A stretch of DNA of 64,000 nt, taken from assembly GCF_000317615.1 (NCBI RefSeq), contig NC_019780.1, forward strand, positions 124,001 through 188,000. The letters are read 5' to 3'. The position numbers and the translations under genes are program-made. Numbering within the stretch: position 1 is the stretch's first letter; each line of letters opens with the position of its first letter. The stretch comes from Dactylococcopsis salina PCC 8305. Its GTDB lineage: Bacteria; Cyanobacteriota; Cyanobacteriia; Cyanobacteriales; Rubidibacteraceae. The notes under the pieces were generated by a model, which ran no database searches, had not been told where the DNA came from, and saw only the letters and a program-made list of their open reading frames with translations. Below, one piece after another: positions 44,996 to 53,513 of the stretch.

Positions 44996-45384
44996 CAGCC
45001 GATGGGATAGGGGGAATGATAGGTTCGATCGCGTTTACCAAACCACTGATAACGATTATCACGTATCCCAGCATAAGCTCGATCGCCGATCGGTTTCAAG
45101 CCTGGAATTTGTCGATATAAAGCAATTAATCCTTCTGCAAAAGGGATTTTACGAGCGATTTCCTCGGCTGCGTCACTTCCCTGCCAACGCATATTTGTGT
45201 TTTCGGCATCAATTAGGATCATGCCTAACTCACAATCTTGTTCTGTAATTCCAAAGCGATTTAAAGTGACTTGATCTTGCATCGGAATATAATCAAACTG
45301 TTTTCCTTGATCTAGCTTTTCCATTTGTTGGACAAGGGAGACACAAAGATTGCAATTGCCATCATAGATAACGTGATATTTCAT
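44968..45384 (-). CDS. DCC family (DUF393) thiol-disulfide oxidoreductase-like protein
   Basis: A 138-residue protein opening with YDGNCNLCVSLVQQM, the DxxCxxC hallmark of the DCC family, with Cys11 and Cys14. The rest of the thioredoxin-like fold is present, including GMILIDAENTNMRWQGSDAA and a late IPGLKPIGDRAYAGI. Substrate is unknown. It lies three bases downstream of plsY and overlaps the end of cpcT on the opposite strand. Confidence 0.85.
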   Translation of the reverse strand: MKYHVIYDGNCNLCVSLVQQMEKLDQGKQFDYIPMQDQVTLNRFGITEQDCELGMILIDAENTNMRWQGSDAAEEIARKIPFAEGLIALYRQIPGLKPIGDRAYAGIRDNRYQWFGKRDRTYHSPYPIGCQASETVKD

Positions 45385-45386
45385 GG

Positions 45387-46034
45387 TTAACTAGAAACTT
45401 TTTGTCCAATTTTAGGTTCAGTTCCCGCTAAAATGCGATCGATGTTGGTGCGATGTCGCCAGAACACATAAAACGCGGCACACACCGCAAAAATAATGTA
45501 AGGAAGCGGTTCATTCAACGTGATCATAAATACATTGATCCCGATCGCGCTCATTAACGAACTCAAAGACACCATTCGTGATGCAGCCAGAGTCATCCCA
45601 AAAACCGCAACTCCCGCCAAAGCTACAGGAGGAGTCATCACTAATAACGTCCCCAAACTCGTCGCCACCGACTTACCGCCACTAAAGCCTAACCAAACCG
45701 ACTTACTATGACCAAACACTGCAGCCAATGCAGTTAAAACCACTAGCCAAGCCGTCCAGTCTTCGCTAAGGGCAACATTTGGCAACTGTACCACACCCAG
45801 TTTAACAATTCCCACCGCGATCGCGCCCTTGAGTAAATCAATCAACAAAACAGCTACAGCCGCTTTTGCGCCCAACACCCGTAAAACATTTGTCGCACCC
45901 GTTGATCCTGATCCATATTCTCGAATATCAATTTTTTGTAACCAATAACCCGCTAAAAAACCAGTGGGAATTGATCCGAGTAAATAAGCAGTCATCAGTA
46001 ACGCGCCATTAATTAAAAGTAAATCATAACTCAT
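45387..46034 (-). CDS. plsY: Glycerol-3-phosphate acyltransferase (acyl-phosphate-dependent)
   Basis: A ~215-residue membrane acyltransferase that makes lysophosphatidate. The family motifs are visible: GSIPTGFLAGYW and YGSGSTGATNVLRVLG (motif 1 region), a glycine-rich VFGHSKSVWLGFSGGKSVATSLG (motif 2) and ALRVLG-type loops, with five transmembrane segments. The start at 46034 (ATG) has TGGAG eight bases upstream; the frame runs five codons further to a TTG. DUF393 follows downstream after three bases. Confidence 0.93.
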   Translation of the reverse strand: MSYDLLLINGALLMTAYLLGSIPTGFLAGYWLQKIDIREYGSGSTGATNVLRVLGAKAAVAVLLIDLLKGAIAVGIVKLGVVQLPNVALSEDWTAWLVVLTALAAVFGHSKSVWLGFSGGKSVATSLGTLLVMTPPVALAGVAVFGMTLAASRMVSLSSLMSAIGINVFMITLNEPLPYIIFAVCAAFYVFWRHRTNIDRILAGTEPKIGQKVSS

Positions 46035-46197
46035 TTTATTTAACTCCAAAAGACTTATTTTTTTATTTCAATCTAGATTTTATTGTATTTTGTCCCCTTC
46101 TCTAACTCTAAATAACCAATGTATAAAAATAATGATCTTATCTTAATCAAATTCGTTTTTTTCGGGAAACCTATCACCAGAGGAAACAACATTTATG

Positions 46198-46283
46198 GAT
46201 GATGTTGGGTTGTCACCCAACCTACCAGATAGCTAGATTTATGGATGATGTTGGGTTATCACCCAACCTACCAGATAGCGGAT
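46198..46283. repeat. Two type A units
   Basis: Two copies of GATGTTGGGTT(G/A)TCACCCAACC with a CTACCAGATAGC tail. The cores TTGGGTTGTCACCCAA and TTGGGTTATCACCCAA would form tight hairpins. Confidence 0.8.
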
Positions 46284-46755
46284 TAATTCCCCCAGAATTG
46301 GGGGCGAGGGGGCAGATTAACAATTCCCCCAAAATTGGGGGCGAGGGGGCAGATTAACAATTCCCCCAAAATTGGGGGGCAGGGGGCAGATTAACAATTC
46401 CCCCAAAATTGGGGGCGAGGGGGCAGATTAACAATTCCCCCAAAATTGGGGGGCAGGGGGCAGATTAACAATTCCCCCAAAATTGGGGGGCAGGGGGCAG
46501 ATTAACAATTCCCCCAAAATTGGGGGCGAGGGGGCAGATTAACAATTCCCCCAGAATTGGGGGCGAGGGGGCAGATTAACAATTCCCCCAGAATTGGGGG
46601 CGAGGGGGCAGATTAACAATTCCCCCAGAATTGGGGGCGAGGGGGCAGATTAACAATTCCCCCAGAATTGGGGGCGAGGGGGCAGATTAACAATTCCCCC
46701 AAAATTGGGGGCGAGGGGGCAGATTAACAATTCCCCCAAAATTGGGGGCGAGGGC
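46284..46755. repeat. Tandem array: 13 copies of a 37-bp type B palindrome
   Basis: Thirteen units of ATTCCCCCA(A/G)AATTGGGGG followed by CGAGGGGGC or GCAGGGGGC and AGATTAACA repeat at an exact 37-bp period. Units fall into AGAATT and AAAATT versions and into GGGCGAGG and GGGGCAGG versions, arranged as interleaved blocks, so local duplications of several units at once seem to have occurred. The last unit is truncated at the pgsA stop. Confidence 0.95.
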
Positions 46756-46761
46756 AACATT

Positions 46762-47301
46762 TTACTTTTGAGTTTTCTTGCTCATTGAAGGAATGACATA
46801 AATTAAACCAGAAACTAAGGTTAGAAAAACAGCAAGCCAAAATAAAATCTGCGAAAAAATTAACCAATTATTGTTATCAATTGGCGCAATTAAAACCGCG
46901 ATCGCAACAATTTGAAGCACCGTTTTTACTTTTCCTAACTGATTCGCACTCGGCAATTTTTCCCCTGCTAAATTAGGATTAACTCGCCAGCCCGCGATCG
47001 CGATTTCCCGCCCTAAAATCAAGAAAACGCCCCAAGCTGGAATTGTCCCCCATTCAACTAATACCAAAAGTGGTGCAAAAATCAAGAGCTTATCCACAAG
47101 GGGATCGAGAAATTTTCCTAAATCCGTTACCTGATCCAGTTTACGAGCCAAATAACCATCTAGCCAATCCGTCGCCGCTACTAACAGAAAAATTCCCAAA
47201 CCAATTCCCTGAGAGGTGGGAGAAGACTGAGACAGAAAATAGAAAATAAACGGAATCCCTAACAGTCGGGAGAGAGTGATTTGGGTGGGAAGATTGACCA
47301 T
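46762..47301 (-). CDS. pgsA: CDP-diacylglycerol-glycerol-3-phosphate 3-phosphatidyltransferase
   Basis: A 179-residue membrane enzyme of the CDP-alcohol phosphatidyltransferase family, making phosphatidylglycerol phosphate; PG is essential for cyanobacterial photosystems. The family signature D-G-x2-A-R-x8-G-x3-D-x3-D is visible as DWLDGYLARKLDQVTDLGKF followed by LDPLVDK. Four to five transmembrane segments are seen. The N-terminal MVNLPTQITLSRLLGIPFIF is typical. It terminates against the type B array. Confidence 0.93.
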   Translation of the reverse strand: MVNLPTQITLSRLLGIPFIFYFLSQSSPTSQGIGLGIFLLVAATDWLDGYLARKLDQVTDLGKFLDPLVDKLLIFAPLLVLVEWGTIPAWGVFLILGREIAIAGWRVNPNLAGEKLPSANQLGKVKTVLQIVAIAVLIAPIDNNNWLIFSQILFWLAVFLTLVSGLIYVIPSMSKKTQK

Positions 47302-47350
47302 AAAAAATTAATTATCGATCATTAGTGAAATCAAGAAAACCCTCTCACTC

Positions 47351-47770
47351 TTACAAAATTGTGAGATAAGTTTGACTGGGACCCATTGGTAAAACTCGCA
47401 CCTGTTGTTTCTGTAAATCTAGTTCTAACCCTAATGCTTCTAAAGGAATGACTCCTAATAAAGGTTCAGTTCCCCCAGGTAATTCTAAGCATTCAAACGT
47501 CCCTTCTCGATCGTATAAGGAAAGAACAGCATCCCGAAAAATTCTGGCTTTTCTTAATCCTGATGCGGTACTGACATCCACCTCTTTTAATAACTTTAAT
47601 CCTAATTGGGCAATTAATTCTGAAGGAAGACACAACGTTGTTGCGCCAGTATCTACTAAAATTTTATTCAAGGTAACGGTGCGAATTTCCTTTTCTGGGA
47701 TTAGGCCCTCCTCAGCCCGAATTTGATCCGCACGATTAGTAATCGTCACTGTGGTTAAAACTTTACCCAT
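47351..47770 (-). CDS. Retropepsin-like aspartic protease domain protein
   Basis: A 139-residue protein with a single retroviral-aspartyl-protease-type domain: the catalytic motif is ILVDTGATTLCLPSELIA near residue 39 and a second strand GVIPLEALGL near 107. Such small proteins are common in cyanobacteria; whether they cleave anything is not known. It lies 11 bp downstream of the broken pfpI gene on the same strand. Confidence 0.8.
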   Translation of the reverse strand: MGKVLTTVTITNRADQIRAEEGLIPEKEIRTVTLNKILVDTGATTLCLPSELIAQLGLKLLKEVDVSTASGLRKARIFRDAVLSLYDREGTFECLELPGGTEPLLGVIPLEALGLELDLQKQQVRVLPMGPSQTYLTIL

Positions 47771-47781
47771 TTTCTGATGAG

Positions 47782-48491
47782 TTAATCCTTTAAATTTAGA
47801 GCTTCATATTGATTTAAGGTTGCTTTGATCCAAGCGGCATTATCGCGGTAATGAGTCGCAGTGACAAGATTTCGATCGACCACCACTGCTTCCGATTTAA
47901 AGTGACCTCCCGCATTAACCAAATCATCCTTACATCCTGGATAAGCTGTGACATTGCGATCGGCGACCACTTGCGCTGAGAGTGACACACTCCCCAACCA
48001 ATTTTTCGATGTGGTTGGGGCTTCTCACCAACTCCACCTATCGGTTCGGATACTCGATGAGCTTTATTTTACTTCTCCCGGATGCCCCTCGGTTGAAGGT
48101 TCCTCAGTCTTCAGAAATTAATTCTGTATCAATTAGTAGGTGGCGATTAGCACTTGGGTATTAAGCCTACTTGTTTGATTATACCGCAAATGGGCTGATT
48201 CATGAGGGGCTGTCATCTGGGGTCTCCCCAGATGTTTATACGCCCCGTCTACGACTAAATTTAAAATTGTAGTCGTAGGATTCTCAGCCCTCCTGCTAAA
48301 TCATAATCGGTTTCTTTAATCTCATCTGCGTCAACGGTAGCATTCGCCGCCACCCCATGCTTCCCTTTCACATCCACTTTCCCTTTTGTTGCCACATCAA
48401 CTGTAAACTCAGCTTCTTGCAAACGATAAAAGGGATAAGCGAACTCTGTATCCTCAAACCCATTATCCACAATAATCACAGCCCGTTTCAT
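47782..48491 (-). pseudogene. Disrupted DJ-1/PfpI family protein gene
   Basis: The 5' part (start ATG 48491 with GGAGG upstream) encodes AVIIVDNGFEDTEFAYPFY through KETDYDLA, the first part of a PfpI/DJ-1 domain. The 3' part (47782-47990) encodes LSAQVVADRNVTAYPGCK and VVVDRNLVTATHYRDNAAW, its last third. Between them a ~300-bp non-coding element replaces the central segment, including the nucleophile-Cys turn (usually AICHG). Because the middle of the protein is absent, the gene should be inactive. It lies upstream of the retropepsin gene. Confidence 0.82.
47990..48288. mobile_element. Small non-autonomous element in pfpI, IS200/IS605-like
   Basis: The insert begins near CCCCAACCA...TGGTTGGGG (a 9-bp-stem hairpin at 47991-48019) and contains CATCTGGGG-TCT-CCCCAGATG and CTACGACTA...TAGTCGTAG hairpins near the other end. 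On the minus strand a frame ends EEPSTEGHPGEVK, reminiscent of C-termini of cyanobacterial TnpB-type proteins, followed by non-coding sequence. I infer a MITE-like derivative of an IS200/IS605 element keeping only its ends. Exact boundaries are uncertain by about 15 bp. Confidence 0.55.
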
Positions 48492-48592
48492 GCTTAAATC
48501 CTCCCTGTAATTCAAATCTTTCTATCTTTCGTATATTCTCAGCCTATCAAGTCAAGGTTAAAATATCATCGCTGTTGCCATTAGACATCACA

Positions 48593-49222
48593 ATGAATAC
48601 AACTCCTGAGTTTTGGGAATCTCGCTATCAATTAGGCACCGATCGCTGGGACATGGGAAAAGCTGCCCCTGGACTGGTAAATTTATTAGCATCAGAGGAC
48701 GCTCCCTCCCCTGGGAAAACCCTCGTCATTGGCTGTGGAAGGGGCTATGATGCCCTTTTATTTGCCCAAGCTGGACATGAAGTCATCGGCGTTGATTTCG
48801 CCCCTAGCGCGATCGAAGCTGCCAGAGATTTCAGCAAAAAAGCCAACCTTCCCGTGTCGTTTCTCCAAGAAGACATTTTTAACCTTCCCCAAAACTATAC
48901 CGACCATTTCGACTATGTAGTCGAACACACCTGTTTTTGCGCCCTTCCCCCAGAAAAACGCATCCCCTACATTAATCTTGTTCATTCCCTACTCAAACCC
49001 AGCGGCGAACTTTTCGCCATCTTCTTTACCCATCAACGTTCCGGTGGGCCGCCATACGGGATTCAACCCCCAGAAATCAGAGACTTATTCACCCCTCAAT
49101 TTGAAATTGTTCAGTTAACCCCGATCGAAAACTCTGTTCCCTCCCGACAAGGAGAAGAACATTTTGGCAGATTACGCCCCTTAAAACAAAAAGCGCATCA
49201 ACAAAGAACCAACACTGGTTAA
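48593..49222 (+). CDS. SAM-dependent methyltransferase (thiopurine S-methyltransferase-like)
   Basis: A 209-residue class I methyltransferase: WESRYQLGTDRWDMGKAAPG opens, the SAM-binding motif LVIGCGRGYDALLFAQAGHE is at about 51-70, DFAPSAIEAA follows and VEHTCFCALPPEKR is the post-II loop typical of TPMT-like enzymes. Substrate unknown. The ATG at 48593 is used; the frame extends six codons to a TTG. Its end overlaps the convergent pentapeptide gene by 42 bp. Confidence 0.85.
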   Translation: MNTTPEFWESRYQLGTDRWDMGKAAPGLVNLLASEDAPSPGKTLVIGCGRGYDALLFAQAGHEVIGVDFAPSAIEAARDFSKKANLPVSFLQEDIFNLPQNYTDHFDYVVEHTCFCALPPEKRIPYINLVHSLLKPSGELFAIFFTHQRSGGPPYGIQPPEIRDLFTPQFEIVQLTPIENSVPSRQGEEHFGRLRPLKQKAHQQRTNTG

Positions 49223-49951
49223 CACCCGATTTAAACCACCGCCACCGCCATTATTTTCTCGCGGTTGACGAGCAATTTCCATCGCCTTTAAAAATTGTTG
49301 TGACGCTTGCACGCCTGTGGGATTGTTCTGTAACTCAAAAAGTTCTGCTGCGACTTGTGCATCTTGAGTGGCGGCGATTTCATTTCCCAAGCGAAAACGA
49401 GCGACTCCTCTCCCTAAATAAGCGGGTGCATATTCGCTATTTGCCTCGATCGCATAATTACAGTATTCGATCGCCCTTTCGTAGTTTCCTTCCTGCGCTT
49501 CGGCAACCGCTAGACGGTAAAATTGTTCTGCAGAACTGGCTTCAGTGGGAACACCGATCGCTCCTTGAATGTAAGCACTTTCTAAACTGGTAGCTTGTAG
49601 TTGAGCATTAGTTAAATAAGCGTTTCTCAAATCCGTTGCCACCAAATTTGCCCCGCTTAAATTTGCCCCCCTTAAATCCGCCCCATGAAGGGAAGCCCCG
49701 CTTAAATTTGCCCCCCTTAAATCCGCCCCTGTCAGATCAGCACGACTGAGATTAGCATTAGTTAAATTCGCTCTTTGTAATTGCGCCCCAGCTAAATCTG
49801 CTCTCACTAAACCAGCATTAACTAAGTTACACTCCTCACAGGCTTTTGTGGTAAAAAGTTGATTGAGATCATTTAAGTTTTCTGCGATCGCTGTAGCAGG
49901 AGACAGCATTATAATTAGGAAACCAGCAGTGGTAGTAGTGTGAAAAGACAT
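49181..49951 (-). CDS. Secreted pentapeptide-repeat protein with TPR-like C-terminus
   Basis: A 256-residue protein. A signal peptide (residues 1-23, ending PATAIA) is followed by about 15 A(D/N)Lxx pentapeptides (LVRADLAGAQLQRANLTNAN) forming a right-handed beta helix to about residue 120. A helical region with a TPR-like pair (AVAEAQEGNYERAIEYCNYA; YAPAYLGRGVARFRLGN) comes next, and a Gly-rich hydrophobic end. Function unknown. The CEECN pair at the start of the repeats may form a disulfide. Confidence 0.85.
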   Translation of the reverse strand: MSFHTTTTAGFLIIMLSPATAIAENLNDLNQLFTTKACEECNLVNAGLVRADLAGAQLQRANLTNANLSRADLTGADLRGANLSGASLHGADLRGANLSGANLVATDLRNAYLTNAQLQATSLESAYIQGAIGVPTEASSAEQFYRLAVAEAQEGNYERAIEYCNYAIEANSEYAPAYLGRGVARFRLGNEIAATQDAQVAAELFELQNNPTGVQASQQFLKAMEIARQPRENNGGGGGLNRVLTSVGSLLMRFLF

Positions 49952-49972
49952 AGATATTTTGCTCCCATTTGA

Positions 49973-50974
49973 TTAAAAATGTCGGTTTTGATGCCATTGC
50001 CACGCATGACGAATAATGTTATTTAAATCCGCATATTGTGGCTGCCAACCTAAAATCTGACGCGCTTTTTCACTGCTTCCCACTAACATCGGGGGATCAC
50101 CAGAGCGACGATCGGCTTCTTCTACGGTAAACTCTTTTTCAGTGACAGCTTTTGCCGTAGCAATCATTTCTCGCACGGTAAAACCATTACCATTGCCTAA
50201 ATTAAAGACTTCACTGTTCCCGTCATTCAGTAAGTATTCTAATCCCAAAACATGAGCTTGCGCCAAGTCAGTGACATGAATATAATCTCGAATACAAGTG
50301 CCATCTCTTGTCGGATAATCAGTGCCAAAAATTTTGATCGCATTTCGTTTTCCTAAAGCGGTTAGTAAAATCAGAGGGATGAGATGGGTTTCTGGATTAT
50401 GATCTTCGCCTGTGCGCGCTTGCGGATCAGCACCAGCTGCATTAAAATAACGAAAAATTACTGATTTGAAATCATAAGCTCGATCGAAATCTTGGAGAAT
50501 GCGCTCCACCATTAATTTACTCGCACCATAGGGATTAATTGGGTTTTGAGGATGGTTTTCTGGAATGGGAACAGTTTCGGGAACCCCATAAGTCGCGCAA
50601 GTAGAGGAAAATACAAACTTATCAAGGTTCAAGGTTTGCATTGCTTCTAAAAGCGTCAGTGTTCCCACAACATTATTGTGATAATATTTCGCTGGATTTT
50701 CGACAGATTCTCCCACATAGGCATAAGCGGCAAAGTGCATCACGGCGGTGATTTCTCGGTTGTTGAAGATTTGGTCAAGGAGCGCGCGATCGCAAGTATC
50801 CCCGACAACTAATTCCACCTTTAAACTTTTTTCTACTACATCCCGATGCCCATAAACCAAATTATCAAGAATCACCACATCGTAACCTCTTTCCTTGAGA
50901 GCCAGCACTGCATGAGAACCAATATAACCCGCACCACCAGTAACAAGAATGGTTTGATTGTTAGAAGATGACAT
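49973..50974 (-). CDS. galE: UDP-glucose 4-epimerase
   Basis: A 333-residue NAD-dependent epimerase of the extended SDR family interconverting UDP-glucose and UDP-galactose. The motif TGGAGYIGSH is near residue 12, the catalytic Ser-Tyr pair is in SSTCATYG and YGASKLM (YxxxK), and GDPPMLVGSS near the C-terminus binds the substrate. The ATG at 50974 is the true start; 22 further in-frame codons upstream are repeat sequence. The gene lies 22 bp after the pentapeptide gene on the same strand. Confidence 0.94.
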   Translation of the reverse strand: MSSSNNQTILVTGGAGYIGSHAVLALKERGYDVVILDNLVYGHRDVVEKSLKVELVVGDTCDRALLDQIFNNREITAVMHFAAYAYVGESVENPAKYYHNNVVGTLTLLEAMQTLNLDKFVFSSTCATYGVPETVPIPENHPQNPINPYGASKLMVERILQDFDRAYDFKSVIFRYFNAAGADPQARTGEDHNPETHLIPLILLTALGKRNAIKIFGTDYPTRDGTCIRDYIHVTDLAQAHVLGLEYLLNDGNSEVFNLGNGNGFTVREMIATAKAVTEKEFTVEEADRRSGDPPMLVGSSEKARQILGWQPQYADLNNIIRHAWQWHQNRHF

Positions 50975-51008
50975 AATTGCAATAATTAATAAATAAACTC
51001 CGTTAATT

Positions 51009-51420
51009 GTAGGTTGGGTGAAGCCAAAAGCGTAACCCAACCCAACTCAGTAGAACTGTAGGTGGGGTGAAGCCAAAAGCGTAACCCAACAAAACTGAGA
51101 ACTGTAGGTGGGGTGAAGCCAAAAGCGTAACCCAACAAAACTGAGAACTGTAGGTGGGGTGAAGCCAAAAGCGTAACCCAACCCAACTCAGTAGAACTGT
51201 AGGTGGGGTGAAGCCAAAAGCGTAACCCAACAAAACTGAGAACTGTAGGTGGGGTTACGTTTCCCTCCACCGAACCTACTTTCTAATGACTAATGACCAA
51301 TTGGTGTTGGGTTACGTTTCCCTCCACCCAACCTACTTTCTGATTAGTGTTGGGTTACGTTTCCCTCCACCCAACCTACTTTCTCCGTTAATTGTAGTTA
51401 ATTGTAGTTAATTGTAGGTT
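51009..51420. repeat. Tandem array of type A repeats upstream of galE
   Basis: Five units of GTAGGTGGGGTGAAGCCAAA / AGCGTAACCCAAC alternate between 46- and 49-bp lengths (AAAACTGAGAACT or CCAACTCAGTAGAACT spacers). Three inverted copies (TTGGGTTACGTTTCCCTCCA) follow. All lie in the leader of galE. The frames across it (two 'FGFTPPTVLSF' repeats) are not genes. Confidence 0.9.
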
Positions 51421-51600
51421 GGGTGAAGCCAAAAGCGTAACCCAACAAAACTCAGAACTGTAGGTTGGTAACTGATTAGATCAAGCACAACTGGTCACTG
51501 GTCACTGGTCACTGGTCACTGGTCACTGGTCACTGATTGGTGTTGGGTTTCGCTTCCCTCCACCCAACCTACTTTCTGCTTTTTATTACTACCAAAAACT
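51421..51600. repeat. Type A units and (GTCACTG)n heptamer tract
   Basis: A further type A unit is followed by at least six consecutive GTCACTG heptamers (about 51490-51533) and an inverted type A unit. Nothing coding is seen between here and the receiver gene at 51682. Confidence 0.85.
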
Positions 51601-51681
51601 TATTTCTGATGACAGAGGGGAAATTGTCACCTAACCCTTACAATTGGTGAGTGTTGGAAGTTAGTGACAGCCTAGTAAACT

Positions 51682-52077
51682 TTGAGTAAACAAGCCACAC
51701 AACAAAAAACCTTGCGAGTTCTAATTGCTGACGATCATGAGTTAACCCGCTATACTCTAGAACTCATCTTATCGAATCGACAAGCCTTTACCCTAGTGGG
51801 AGTCGCTAGAAACGGGAAAGAGGCTTTGGAAATGGCAAAAGAAAACGCTCCCGATGTGTTGGTAATGGATTTACAAATGCCTGTCATGGATGGACTCAGT
51901 GCTTCCACTCAAATTAAACAAACTCACCCCAAAGCACAAATTATCGCTTATTCTTCCCTAGAAGACCCGAAAATGGAAGCGACAATGGAAAACGCCCCGA
52001 TTGATGCGTTTTGTAGTAAAGAAACCCCAACTGAAGATTTAATTCATCTCATTCAACAATTGGGAGACAATCATTAA
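51682..52077 (+). CDS. Stand-alone response-regulator receiver protein
   Basis: A 131-residue CheY-like receiver with acidic pocket residues in LIADDHELTR, phosphoacceptor Asp in VLVMDLQMPVMDG (about residue 61), the T/S switch in IIAYSSLED (Ser) and K in CSKETPTEDLI. The sequence style is of NarL/FixJ receivers, but no output domain follows. A kinase or effector partner is not in the window. The only available start is a TTG at 51682 without a clear Shine-Dalgarno. Confidence 0.85.
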   Translation: MSKQATQQKTLRVLIADDHELTRYTLELILSNRQAFTLVGVARNGKEALEMAKENAPDVLVMDLQMPVMDGLSASTQIKQTHPKAQIIAYSSLEDPKMEATMENAPIDAFCSKETPTEDLIHLIQQLGDNH

Positions 52078-52256
52078 TTTCGCTGCGCTTCTGGAAAGGT
52101 TTCCTTAAATTCCTCAATTAAATCATCTAATTCCTCTAACGCTTGATTCACATCTAAACGTAAACTACCGATGTTCGGTTGTTCCATGAGATCAACCAAA
52201 ACCTCGCGCTTGCTTTCAATTTTACGGATTCGATCGATCAATGCTTGTTTATCCAT
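52074..52256 (-). CDS. Small conserved-looking helical protein, function unknown
   Basis: A 60-residue charged helical protein (MDKQALIDRIRKIESKREVL) overlapping the receiver gene stop by four bases on the opposite strand. No domain is recognised. Two amphipathic helices (about 3-25 and 33-53) could pair. It has an ordinary ATG but no strong ribosome-binding site, so it is called with moderate confidence. Confidence 0.55.
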   Translation of the reverse strand: MDKQALIDRIRKIESKREVLVDLMEQPNIGSLRLDVNQALEELDDLIEEFKETFPEAQRN

Positions 52257-52318
52257 GACTATCTTTGTTTATAGGGTCTAAGGTAAACTATAAATGCTCA
52301 ATACACGGTTATGTCAAG

Positions 52319-52888
52319 ATGCTTGGTAAAATCTCTTTAGGAAAATGGGGAATGATTATTGGGGGAACGCTCGCTGTCGTTGGTTTTATTGCTTATGGCG
52401 CGGGAAATGCCACCCTTAATTTAGCAGGATTCTTTTACGGAATTCCAGTTTTTTTAGGCGGATTAGCCTTAAAAGCTGCGGAATTGAAACCCACTCCCTA
52501 CACAAAAGAAACGCCTCCTGAAGTCGTAAAATTAAGGGAAGAAAAATCCACTCCCACTCAAAATCAAATTCGCAATGATGTAACTCGTTACCGCTACGGA
52601 GAACAAGTTCATTTACAAGAGTCTTTAGAACGATTAGGATTAAGTCCAACTGATGAAGAACGACCGATTTTAAGTGGATTGCGAGAAGAACTTATTGATG
52701 GCTCTTATGGCTTAGTTTTAGAGTTTGAATCCTCGCTTGTGTCTTGGGAAAATTGGCAAGAAAGACAAGAAAAAATTGAGCGGTTTTTTGGTCCGAATAT
52801 TCGCGCTCATCTGACGCAACCAGAACCCGATTGGGTAGAATTAGCTCTAGTTGCAACTCCTGAAGTTTCCAGTGAGGACAAGGAATGA
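52319..52888 (+). CDS. DUF2854 family membrane-associated protein
   Basis: A ~189-residue protein: two transmembrane helices near the N-terminus (about 11-30 and 36-55, GKWGMIIGGTLAVVGFIAYG), then a cytosolic part with ERLGLSPTDEERPILSGL and YGLVLEFESS. It matches DUF2854, a cyanobacterial and plastid family of unknown role. The ATG at 52319 is taken; a TTG at 52265 would add 18 residues without hydrophobic character. Confidence 0.8.
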   Translation: MLGKISLGKWGMIIGGTLAVVGFIAYGAGNATLNLAGFFYGIPVFLGGLALKAAELKPTPYTKETPPEVVKLREEKSTPTQNQIRNDVTRYRYGEQVHLQESLERLGLSPTDEERPILSGLREELIDGSYGLVLEFESSLVSWENWQERQEKIERFFGPNIRAHLTQPEPDWVELALVATPEVSSEDKE

Positions 52889-53011
52889 ATTTAATTTAAG
52901 GCAAAAGAGCGAGACTAAATCATCAAAAATAAAACCGCACCACCGTTTTATTCAACAGCGCGATCGCGGCTAGTTTGGAGTTTTCTAAATACAATAGAAG
53001 AGTAAAAAAAG

Positions 53012-53239
53012 GTGAACAGACAGCAACAATATACAGTTATTCTTGAAAAAGGAGCATCTAGTTATGGTGCTTATGTCCCAGATTTACTAGGATGTGTTGC
53101 GGTTGGTGAGACAAAAGAGGAGGTGATCGCGCTAATTCAAGAAGCCATTGAGTTACATCTTGAAGATTTAGTTGAAACAGGTCAAAACCTTCCCGAACCT
53201 TGTTCAAGTAGTGAAGTTGTTATTGTTAAAGCTAGGTAA
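53012..53239 (+). CDS. HicB-type antitoxin, apparently without HicA
   Basis: A 75-residue protein with the HicB fold: YTVILEKGASSYGAYVPDLL then GCVAVGETKEEVIALIQEAI, followed by HLEDLVETGQNLPEP. HicB proteins usually neutralise the HicA mRNA interferase, whose gene should be adjacent. No HicA frame of about 60-80 codons is visible on either side, so this copy seems solitary. The start is a GTG. Confidence 0.82.
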   Translation: MNRQQQYTVILEKGASSYGAYVPDLLGCVAVGETKEEVIALIQEAIELHLEDLVETGQNLPEPCSSSEVVIVKAR

Positions 53240-53270
53240 GAAAGACCAACAGTTACTGATCTTAAAAATT

Positions 53271-53513
53271 ATGTCAAAAATTATGTCCTCAGAAGCAATT
53301 ACGACGATCGTTAAAATGATTGAATCTTTACCTGAAGAAACTCAAGACCAAGTTGTTAATCACCTACGAGAATATATTGATGAATTGCAAGATGAGATCA
53401 AATGGGAACAATCCTTTGAGCGCACCCAATCTCAACTTATTGCTGCTGCGAAAAAAGCCAAGCAGGAAGTAGCAAAAGGTAAAGCAACGGCGATGGACTA
53501 TGATCAATTATGA
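53271..53513 (+). CDS. Antitoxin of a RelBE-like pair
   Basis: An ~80-residue acidic, helical protein (IVKMIESLPEETQDQVVNHL... KAKQEVAKGKATAMDYDQL). Its end overlaps the toxin start by four bases (ATGA). The amphipathic helix pattern and the C-terminal acidic tail fit antitoxins of RelE/ParE toxins; the family name is not certain. Start may be the ATG at 53271 or the one at 53283. Confidence 0.75.
   Translation: MSKIMSSEAITTIVKMIESLPEETQDQVVNHLREYIDELQDEIKWEQSFERTQSQLIAAAKKAKQEVAKGKATAMDYDQL

Noticed and set aside
46284..46755. CRISPR array candidate (13 units, regular period)
   Set aside because: The 37-bp units contain no unique spacer sequence; they vary only at fixed sites.
50986..51270. 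Minus-strand frames of repeated FGFTPPTV units upstream of galE
   Set aside because: Products of the tandem type A array. The true galE start lies at 50974, downstream of these frames.
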